24,868 nt of DNA from CAZIRF01 sp964541755 (lineage in GTDB: Bacteria > Spirochaetota > Spirochaetia > Treponematales > Breznakiellaceae). Shown here piece after piece: positions 7,248 to 13,561 of this stretch. The notes beneath the pieces were generated by a model. The model saw nothing but the letters and a program-made list of their open reading frames with translations. It was not told the DNA's origin and did no database searches. The translations under genes and the position numbers were made by a program. The stretch is taken from contig CAZIRF010000043.1 in assembly GCA_964541755.1 (NCBI GenBank), positions 1 to 24,868 on the forward strand, read 5' to 3'. Each line of letters opens with the position of its first letter. Positions within the stretch are counted from its first letter, which is position 1.

Positions 7248-7287
7248 TTGACAGTTACAGCTCCTTCTACCATGACAGTGTACCATG
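7248..7287 (+). promoter_or_regulatory. Putative regulator-binding region upstream of the solute-binding lipoprotein
   Basis: The 121-base gap before the lipoprotein gene has a perfect -35-like TTGACA at 7248-7253 but no good -10 at normal spacing, which would suit an activator-dependent promoter. It also has two direct repeats: TGACAGT at 7249-7255 and 7273-7279, and TACCATG at 7268-7274 and 7281-7287 (13-base period). These are candidate sites for the adjacent NarL-type regulator. Function is inferred only. Confidence 0.35.
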
Positions 7288-7310
7288 CACCCAATAGAAG
7301 GAGGAGTGTT

Positions 7311-8966
7311 ATGAAAAGATTGTTCCGTATTGGAACCGCTTTGATCGCGCTTGTTCTCGCGCTCGCCGCAACATCTTGCGGCAAGGACGGGAAAGGCGCG
7401 AAGGCAGAGGGCGATGATTATCCCATTACCATCTCTGTGTTCACGATCCAGAACCAGCAGCAGCCCCCGGCCGACAACAAGATCTACAAGTGGATTAAAG
7501 AACGCTTTAACGTTGAATTCACTTGGGACATCGCCGTCGGTGAAAAGGACCAGAAGATTGGTGTTCTCATCGCTTCCGGTGACTACCCCGACCTGCTCAA
7601 CGTCGACAGCCTCAAGTTCATCGACGCTGGCGCCCTCATCCCCCTCGAGGACCTCATCGAGGAGCACGCACCCCGCCTCAAGAAGAAGTACGCTTCTGCC
7701 TGGGAGAAGATGCGCGAGGCCGATGGCCACATCTACTGTCTCCCCAACTGGGGCATCCTTGATGGCCGCGACCAGAGCTCCTGGTACGGCGACAGCGCCA
7801 TGTGGATCCAGAAGGAAGTCCTCAAGGAATTCGGCTATCCCAAGGTGACGACCGTTGAAGATTACTTCGGCATCATAGAAAAGTACAAGAACAAGTATCC
7901 TACCATCGAGGGAATGCCCACGATCGGCTACTCCATTCTTACCTATGACTGGCGTGTATTCTGTCTGATCAATCCCCCGAACTTCCTCGCCGGTTACCCG
8001 AACGACGGCAACTGCGCCGTCGATCCCGTTACCAAGAAGGCCAAGCTCAACCTTACCCAGGATTACTCCAAGCGCTGGTTCAAGACCCTCAATGAAATGA
8101 ACCAGAAGGGGCTTGTTGACCGTGCTTCCTTCGTGGACAACTACGACCAGTACATGGCCAAGCTCTCCTCCGGCCGCGTCCTCGGTCTCCACGACCAGTA
8201 CTGGAACTTCCAGAATGCGACCAACTCCCTCATCAGCCAGGGCATGTACAATCGCAGCATGGCCCCGCTCCCCATCGTGTTTGACGAGTCCATCCGTCCC
8301 CGCTACCGCAACGACCACCTGCCCAACCTGCAGCGCGGTTACGGTATCAGCGTGAACGCTAAGGACCCCGTCCGCATCATCAAGTTCCTCGATGCACAGC
8401 TTGCAGAAGATGCCCAGAAGGTCTTCTCCTGGGGTGTCAAGGGTGAAGATTACCTCGTTGGCGACGATGGCGTGCCCTACCGCACCCAGGAAATGCGCGA
8501 CCAGCAGGAAGATCCCACCTGGATTCTCCGCAACAAAGCCAAGCTCTGGTACGAAGATGCTCCCAAGCTCCTCGGTTCTTACAGCGACGGCAATCCTGTC
8601 GAGCTCAACTACCTGCCCAAGGAACTCATCGCTGGCGCCAAGCCCGAAGATGTTGAACTTTGGAACGCCTACGGTGTAAGCAGCAACGCCGAGCTCATGG
8701 ATCGCAACCCGCCCAAGAACGAGGTGTGGTTCCCCATGTGGCAGGTTGCCACCCCCGACGGTTCTGCCGCCCAGATTGCCTGGAGCAAGATCGACACCGT
8801 GTACCGCAAGCACCTGCCCGGTATCATACTTGCCGATCCCGCCGACTTCGAGAAGCTTTGGGCCGATTATGTCAAAGCAGTCAAGGATGCCGGTGAGGAC
8901 GACTACGTGGCCTTTGTGCAGGCCGCTCTCGACGAGCGCATTGCAAAGTGGACGCCCAAGAAATAA
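7311..8966 (+). CDS. ABC oligosaccharide-binding lipoprotein (LplA/YtcQ-like)
   Basis: This is a 551-residue extracellular solute-binding protein of family 1. The N-terminus has basic residues, a hydrophobic stretch, and a lipobox ending LAATSC with Cys23 as the predicted lipidation site; Ser at -1 is common in spirochaetes. The length and the LplB/YtcP-type permeases downstream place it with the large-oligosaccharide importers (LipO/LplA/YtcQ) rather than short monosaccharide binders. I chose ATG 7311 over an in-frame ATG at 7248 because GAAGGAGGAG (7297-7306) lies just before it and the signal peptide begins there. In this context the ligand is probably an aldouronate or xylooligosaccharide. 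A hairpin terminator/attenuator follows the gene, which would keep the binding protein more abundant than the permeases. Confidence 0.92.
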   Translation: MKRLFRIGTALIALVLALAATSCGKDGKGAKAEGDDYPITISVFTIQNQQQPPADNKIYKWIKERFNVEFTWDIAVGEKDQKIGVLIASGDYPDLLNVDSLKFIDAGALIPLEDLIEEHAPRLKKKYASAWEKMREADGHIYCLPNWGILDGRDQSSWYGDSAMWIQKEVLKEFGYPKVTTVEDYFGIIEKYKNKYPTIEGMPTIGYSILTYDWRVFCLINPPNFLAGYPNDGNCAVDPVTKKAKLNLTQDYSKRWFKTLNEMNQKGLVDRASFVDNYDQYMAKLSSGRVLGLHDQYWNFQNATNSLISQGMYNRSMAPLPIVFDESIRPRYRNDHLPNLQRGYGISVNAKDPVRIIKFLDAQLAEDAQKVFSWGVKGEDYLVGDDGVPYRTQEMRDQQEDPTWILRNKAKLWYEDAPKLLGSYSDGNPVELNYLPKELIAGAKPEDVELWNAYGVSSNAELMDRNPPKNEVWFPMWQVATPDGSAAQIAWSKIDTVYRKHLPGIILADPADFEKLWADYVKAVKDAGEDDYVAFVQAALDERIAKWTPKK

Positions 8967-8990
8967 GCGGTAGTCTGAATCTTGTATTTT

Positions 8991-9027
8991 GAACAGCCGC
9001 CGCCCTGTGGCGGTGGCTGTTCTTTTG
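8991..9027 (+). terminator. Intra-operon terminator/attenuator after the binding protein
   Basis: GAACAGCCGCCGCC pairs with GGCGGTGGCTGTTC across a CTGT loop, a 14-bp stem with one G-T pair, followed by TTTTGATT. It lies between the binding-protein stop and the first permease start 53 bases later. It probably terminates most transcripts and lets a fraction continue. Confidence 0.8.
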
Positions 9028-9055
9028 ATTATCCCGCCGGTATGGAGCCCGCCGC

Positions 9056-10003
9056 ATGAAGTATGATATCCCGAAGCCCCTTGTTAACGGGGAGAAAACC
9101 TTTTTCCAGAAGCTGCTGACGCAACGCCAGCTTCTTTTAATGTCCGCCCCCATAGTCGCATACGTCGTCCTTTTTGCGTATGTCCCTCTCGCCGGTTGGA
9201 CCATGGCTTTCCAGAACTACAAACCGGCGCTCCCGTTCTCGCAGCAGGAGTGGGTGGGACTCAAGTGGTTTGCCTACCTTTTCAAAGAACCTGAATTCCT
9301 TTTGGCGCTCAGGAATACCATCGCGATGAGCTTTATCAACATGGCCCTGGGCTATGTTACGGCCATTGCGCTTGCCCTCATGCTCAACGAACTCAAGAGC
9401 GTACTGTTCAAGCGAACGGTACAGACCATTTCATACCTGCCGCACTTCCTCTCGTGGGTTATTGTTACCGGCCTCGTCGCCGGGGTCCTCTCGGTAGAGG
9501 GCGGCATCCTCAACGATCTTTTGGTGGCCCTGCGCCTGCTCAAGGAGCCGGTCCCCTGGCTCGGCAAGCCCGAGTACTTCTGGGGTATCATCGGCCTTAC
9601 CTATGTATGGAAAGAGGTGGGATGGAATACCATCATCTACCTTGCGGCCATCACTGCCATTGATCCCACCCTCTATGAAGCTGCCTCGATCGACGGCTGC
9701 GGTCGCTTCAAGAAGATGTGGCACATTACCCTTCCGGGTATCAAGACGACCATTGTCGTCCTCATGATCATGAGTATCGGCAATATCCTCAATGCCGGCT
9801 TCGAGTTGCAGTACCTGCTGCGCAACGGCCAGGTTCAGGAAGTGTCCGATACCCTCGACATCTTCGTCATGATCTTCGGCTTCCGTCATCGAAATTACGC
9901 GTTGGCAACTGCTGCGGGTATTTTCAAGAATGTGGTCAACATTAGCATCCTGTTCCTTGCCAACTTCATGGCCAAGCGGATGGGTGAGGAGCGCCTGATA
10001 TGA
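9056..10003 (+). CDS. lplB: ABC sugar transporter permease, LplB family
   Basis: This 315-residue inner-membrane permease has about six hydrophobic segments. The EAA cytoplasmic loop (YEAASIDGCGRFKKMWHITLPG, about residues 205-226) contacts the ATPase. The N-terminal pattern (APIVAYVVLFAYVPLAGWTMAFQNYKP) is typical of LplB-type components of oligosaccharide importers. The gene overlaps the next permease by ATGA. No ATPase gene accompanies the pair, so a shared MsmK/UgpC-type ATPase encoded elsewhere is expected. The gene symbol is a family label; a weak SD (TGGAG) precedes the start. Confidence 0.9.
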   Translation: MKYDIPKPLVNGEKTFFQKLLTQRQLLLMSAPIVAYVVLFAYVPLAGWTMAFQNYKPALPFSQQEWVGLKWFAYLFKEPEFLLALRNTIAMSFINMALGYVTAIALALMLNELKSVLFKRTVQTISYLPHFLSWVIVTGLVAGVLSVEGGILNDLLVALRLLKEPVPWLGKPEYFWGIIGLTYVWKEVGWNTIIYLAAITAIDPTLYEAASIDGCGRFKKMWHITLPGIKTTIVVLMIMSIGNILNAGFELQYLLRNGQVQEVSDTLDIFVMIFGFRHRNYALATAAGIFKNVVNISILFLANFMAKRMGEERLI

Positions 10004-10935
10004 CACCAAGATCCAAAACCCTGCAATACTACAGAAGGGCTAAAATTGAAGATACGATCTTCAATGTGGTCAATATCACCTTGTTGCTCATGCTTCTGGT
10101 GGTTACTGTATATCCCTTCTGGAATACCATTGCCATTTCCTTCAACGACGCCATTGATACCGTTCGCGGTGGCATCACCCTGTGGCCGCGCATATTCACC
10201 CTTACCAATTACAAGGCCGTCTTTTCTACCGGGGCCATTCCGAATGCCTTCTTCATTTCGGTCATGCGCACTTTTTTAAGCACGGTAATGGGCGTGTTCC
10301 TTACCGCAATGCTGGCCTTTGCCCTTGGGCGTAGGGAGTTCGTGCTTCGGAAGGTATTTACCTTCGTGGTTGTCATCTCCATGTACGTCCAGGCCGGTCT
10401 CATTCCCCAGTACTTCCTCTTCCGCTCCCTGGGCCTCGTGAACAACTTCTGGGTCTACGTCATTCCCACCCTCATGAGTGCCTTCAACTTCATTGTTATC
10501 CGGACCTACATCAGTACCATTCCGGACAGCCTTGTTGAATCGGCACGCATTGACGGGGCGGGGGACTTCCGCATCTTCATGCAGATCATCCTGCCCCTGA
10601 TTACCCCGGTTCTGGCAACCATCGCGCTCTTTATCGCCGTTGGCGCCTGGAACCAGTGGTTTGACACCCTCATCTACTGTTCGGGCAAGGTGGAGCTTCA
10701 CACCCTGCAGTACAAGCTCATGGAGTACCTCTCTGCGAGCCAGACGCAGGGCAAGACGGCTGCCGATGTCGGCGCCATGGGTATGGCCGGCGGTGGGGCT
10801 GCCTCGAACATGGTTACTCCGGTGAGTATGCGGGCGGCCATCACGGTCGTCGCCGCAGTGCCCATTCTCTTCGTCTATCCCTTCCTCCAGCGGCACTTTG
10901 TAACCGGCCTCAACGTCGGTGGTGTCAAGGAATAG
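10000..10935 (+). CDS. ytcP: ABC sugar transporter permease, YtcP/CarB-like family
   Basis: This 311-residue permease forms the second half of the importer channel. Hydrophobic segments are visible from residue 20 on, and the EAA loop reads VESARIDGAGDFRIFMQIILPL (about residues 178-199). The start overlaps the upstream permease stop (ATGA), indicating translational coupling and equal stoichiometry. The region around residues 235-280 (SASQTQGKTAADVGAMGMAGGGAAS) is a periplasmic loop rich in Gly/Ala, seen in YtcP-type permeases. Gene symbol is a family label. Confidence 0.9.
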   Translation: MTPRSKTLQYYRRAKIEDTIFNVVNITLLLMLLVVTVYPFWNTIAISFNDAIDTVRGGITLWPRIFTLTNYKAVFSTGAIPNAFFISVMRTFLSTVMGVFLTAMLAFALGRREFVLRKVFTFVVVISMYVQAGLIPQYFLFRSLGLVNNFWVYVIPTLMSAFNFIVIRTYISTIPDSLVESARIDGAGDFRIFMQIILPLITPVLATIALFIAVGAWNQWFDTLIYCSGKVELHTLQYKLMEYLSASQTQGKTAADVGAMGMAGGGAASNMVTPVSMRAAITVVAAVPILFVYPFLQRHFVTGLNVGGVKE

Positions 10936-11007
10936 GTAGTAACCGGAAGCCTGCAGTTGCTTGCCGGCTGTCTGACCGGGCCTGTAACAGGAAGCCTGTA
11001 GTTGGCG
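10936..11007 (+). repeat. Two direct copies of the short dispersed repeat
   Basis: Immediately after the permease stop, GGAAGCCTGCAGTTG (10945-10959) and GGAAGCCTGTAGTTG (10990-11004) repeat directly 45 bases apart, each preceded by GTAAC plus C or A. The second copy contains the small hairpin ACAGG-AAG-CCTGT. The same motif occurs at 13479-13500 (inverted) and as an inverted pair at 23725-23785. Confidence 0.7.
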
Positions 11008-11034
11008 CTTTGTGGCTCTTGCCCGACCCTGCGT

Positions 11035-11249
11035 TTCGCGGGGGGAGGCCGGGGCCCCGGGGCCGGGCTGGGTGCGGCAGCGGGCGGGGCTCGAAGAGAC
11101 CCGCCTTGGCTTGAAGCAACACCGGTCCCGTGACCCGGGCGCGGGGGGCGCCGGGCCCAAGCGCGGCCACGGCCGCGCTTGGGCAACAAAGTGCGCTTGC
11201 GGGAGCCTGAAAGCTGTTGTAGAGGGGGGGCTGCGCCCCCTCTTTTTTT
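11035..11249 (+). repeat. GC-rich structured repeat element, copy 2
   Basis: This is the second copy of the element seen inverted at 6247-6412. The core is 11035-11112. A 13-bp perfect palindrome follows (CCCAAGCGCGGCC / GGCCGCGCTTGGG, 11156-11183), then a GGGGCTGCGCCCC hairpin ending in a T-run. The order of core, central hairpin(s) and GCTGCGC hairpin is the same in both copies. This accounts for most of the 314-base convergent gap between permease and GH31; no protein is encoded convincingly. Confidence 0.6.
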
Positions 11250-11251
11250 TT
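11221..11251 (+). terminator. Rho-independent terminator after the permease operon
   Basis: AGAGGGGG pairs with CCCCCTCT around a GCTGC-type loop, and nine to ten T residues follow directly (11242-11251). It is oriented to stop + strand transcription from the importer genes before it runs into the convergent GH31 gene. The - strand side lacks a T-run. Confidence 0.88.
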
Positions 11252-13343
11252 ATCCTCTGATGGGGAGTTTTGCCCCGTCGCGCAGGAAGAGCGGGATGTG
11301 TTCCTTGGGGGCGGGGGCGTTTATGAGGCTGCCGCCTTCGTAGACGGTGCCGGTCCAGGCGCAGGTCCAGCGGGCCCCGGCGGGGAGCCACACCTGGCGC
11401 GATGTGGCGTTGGCTTCGAGTATGGGGGCCACGAGGAGGTCGGGGCCGAACATGTAAGCGGTCTCCTCTTCCCAGGAGCCTTCGTCGTCGGGGAAGTCGT
11501 GGAAGAGGGGGCGCATGATGGGGGTACCCTTTTCGTGGGCCTCGTCCATGAGGCGGCGGATGTAGGGCTTGAGGCGCTCGCGTATCCACAGGTGTTCGAC
11601 CAGGATGGGGTAGGCCTTGTCGCCAAAGCTCCAGAGTTCATTGTCCGAGCCGGAGCCGAACTGCTGGATGCCGTCGCGTACGGGGACTTCCGGTTGGCGG
11701 TAGGGGAGGCGGTCGCCGTGGAGGCGGAAGACGGGGCAGAAGGTGCCCCACTGGAACCAACGGACGAGGAGCTCGCGAAAGTCTTCATTTTCGCTGTAGC
11801 CGGAGTGGAAGCCGCCGATGTCCGTGGTCCACCAGGGGATGCCGGCCATGGCCATGGAGAGGCCGGCGGCGAGCTGCTCGCGCAGGGAGCGGTAGCTTGA
11901 GTGGATGTCGCCGGACCAGACGAGGGCCCCCAGTCGCTGGCTGCCGGCCCAGGCGGTGCGCACGAGGTTGAGGGGCTGTTGTATGCCTTCTTTCTTGAGG
12001 CCGTCGTAAAAGGCCTTGGTGTAGAGGAAGGGGTAGATGTTGGTCACCTTGAGGGCGGGGCCCATGAAGTAGCGGTAGATGTCGAAGTCGTAGATGCCGA
12101 ACTCGGGCTCTGCCTCGTCGAGCCAAAAGACCTTGATGCCCTTTGAAAAGTAGTTCTCTTTGGTCTTTTGCCAGATGAAGTCGCGGGCCTCGGGGTTGGT
12201 GGCGTCGAAGAAGGCGGTTTCGCCCATCCAGTTCATGTTGATGCGGTGGGCGCGGTCGACCTGGATAAGGAGGCCCTTCTCCTCCATTTCGCGGCGGTTC
12301 TTGCTGCGGGTGTCGACGGTGGGCCAGATGGAGACCATGAGTTCGATGCCCAGTTCCTTGAGCTCCTTGACCATGCCTTCGACGTCGGGCCAGTCGACGG
12401 GGTCGAACTGCCAGTCGCCCTGTATGGTCCAGTGGAAGAAGTCCGCGACGATGACGTCCATGGGGAGGCCGCGCCTTTTGTGTTCGCGGGCGACGCCCAT
12501 GAGCTCGGCCTGGTTGCGGTAGCGCATGCGGCACTGGGTAAAGCCCAGGCCGAAGTCGGGCATGCGGGGGACGCGGCCGGTGACGGCCGTATACTGCTCT
12601 TGTATGGCAGCGGGACTGTCGCCAGCGGTAATCCAGTAGTCGATTTGGTCGGTGACTTCGGCGGTCCACTCGGTGCAGTTGGTGGCGAAGCTCGCGGCCC
12701 CCACGGCGGGGTTGTTCCAGAGGAAGCCGTAGCCCAAGCTGCTGGCGTAGAAGGGGACGGAGCTTTGGGCGTTGCGGTGGGCGAGTTCGAGGCGGCTGCC
12801 CTTGTGGTCGAGGTGGGGGTACTGATACTGGCCCATACCGTAGATTTTTTCGTCGTCGCGGGCCTCGAAGCGCAGGCTCGCCCGCCAGGCCCCGCCGGGG
12901 ATGCCCTTGAGTTCGCGTGCGCCGATGTTGAGGGGGCTTGTGAAGCGGTCGAGGCGGCTCCTGTTGCGCCAGTACTCTTCGAGGAGAAGATCCCCCTCGC
13001 TGTTATAAAAGCTTATCCAGCCCTCGCCGTTGATGCGGGCTTCGATGGCCCCATTGCTGATGCGTACGCCCTTTGAGCTCGCGGCACTCGAGGCATTGGC
13101 CGCGCCGGCGGCTGCCTGGCCGGGGGCGCTCGCATCACCTTCAAAGCTGATGCTGGCTCTGGCCGTATCACCACCGTCAAGGAGCTCTTTACGCGGGAGG
13201 AGGGCCCAATCCTGCGACTCATCTATGGAGTAGTTTCGTGAAATGCGCACGCGAAGGGCGTTGTTGCCCCAAGCCTCAATGCGAATGATCTCGTTGTCGT
13301 CGCGGCGGATGAGTATGCCGTTATCGCTGGTATGGAGCGCCAT
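11250..13343 (-). CDS. GH31 family glycosidase, probably cytoplasmic alpha-xylosidase
   Basis: This 697-residue enzyme has the GH31 N-terminal beta-sandwich followed by the catalytic barrel. The barrel begins near MPDFGLGFTQCRMRYRNQ and includes VIVADFFHW and SIWPTVD. The predicted nucleophile is Asp409 in FWLDEAEPE and the acid/base is Asp479 in VWSGDIHSS; WWTTDIGGF follows. The WLDEAEPE form is typical of alpha-xylosidases and related members rather than alpha-glucosidases. There is no signal peptide, so it acts on imported oligosaccharides, releasing alpha-linked xylose. The start at ATG 13343 has a strong SD (AGGGAGGATT). It is divergent from the GH67 operon and convergent with the importer. 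Exact substrate (isoprimeverose-type or other) is uncertain. Confidence 0.85.
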   Translation of the reverse strand: MALHTSDNGILIRRDDNEIIRIEAWGNNALRVRISRNYSIDESQDWALLPRKELLDGGDTARASISFEGDASAPGQAAAGAANASSAASSKGVRISNGAIEARINGEGWISFYNSEGDLLLEEYWRNRSRLDRFTSPLNIGARELKGIPGGAWRASLRFEARDDEKIYGMGQYQYPHLDHKGSRLELAHRNAQSSVPFYASSLGYGFLWNNPAVGAASFATNCTEWTAEVTDQIDYWITAGDSPAAIQEQYTAVTGRVPRMPDFGLGFTQCRMRYRNQAELMGVAREHKRRGLPMDVIVADFFHWTIQGDWQFDPVDWPDVEGMVKELKELGIELMVSIWPTVDTRSKNRREMEEKGLLIQVDRAHRINMNWMGETAFFDATNPEARDFIWQKTKENYFSKGIKVFWLDEAEPEFGIYDFDIYRYFMGPALKVTNIYPFLYTKAFYDGLKKEGIQQPLNLVRTAWAGSQRLGALVWSGDIHSSYRSLREQLAAGLSMAMAGIPWWTTDIGGFHSGYSENEDFRELLVRWFQWGTFCPVFRLHGDRLPYRQPEVPVRDGIQQFGSGSDNELWSFGDKAYPILVEHLWIRERLKPYIRRLMDEAHEKGTPIMRPLFHDFPDDEGSWEEETAYMFGPDLLVAPILEANATSRQVWLPAGARWTCAWTGTVYEGGSLINAPAPKEHIPLFLRDGAKLPIRG

Positions 13344-13393
13344 GAATCCTCCCTGTGTCGCCGCTTTTACGTATGTTTCGGCGCATTTTAACC

Positions 13394-13421
13394 ATTTTAG
13401 CAGATATTTGGGGTATGTCTG
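13394..13421 (-). promoter_or_regulatory. Candidate promoter for GH31
   Basis: On the - strand CAGACA (13421-13416), a 16-base spacer and TAAAAT (13399-13394) form a plausible sigma-70 promoter about 50 bases before the GH31 start. A second TAAAAT follows at 13390-13385. Confidence 0.45.
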
Positions 13422-13443
13422 CCGGTAATTTATTGGAGTAAAT

Positions 13444-13521
13444 CCTGTGTTTATTTGAACTTGACCCGCCGGAACTCCAGCTGCAAGCTTCCGGTTACTG
13501 ACCCTGTGTTAAGGTAAACAC
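13444..13521 (+). promoter_or_regulatory. Candidate operators in the GH31/GH67 divergent region
   Basis: CCTGTGTTNANNTNAAC occurs twice, starting at 13444 and 13503. The second is nearly a palindrome (GTGTT-N6-AACAC, 13506-13521). The 218-base divergent region must hold control sites for both GH31 and the xylan operon, so these are candidate binding sites. No regulator can be assigned. Confidence 0.35.
13479..13500 (-). repeat. Single inverted copy of the short dispersed repeat
   Basis: Read on the - strand this is CAGTAACCGGAAGCTTGCAGCT, matching the repeat copies after the permease gene (10936-11007) and after araD (23725-23785). It sits between the two candidate operators of the divergent region. 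Confidence 0.65.
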
Positions 13522-13561
13522 CCTATGGAAGGGGAGGCCGTCAAAGTGTAAGAATACTCTC

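Noticed and set aside
7122..8813. 563-residue open frame antisense to the binding-protein gene
   Set aside because: It mirrors the strongly codon-biased lipoprotein gene. Its composition (Val/Gly/Leu-rich) matches no family I recognise, it lacks an SD, and it overlaps the end of the regulator gene.
11012..11260. Possible small protein in the permease/GH31 gap
   Set aside because: It would translate the structured repeat and the terminator T-run (ending LFFFIL). Similarity to the 6120-6440 antisense frame follows from the shared DNA repeat, not from evident protein conservation.
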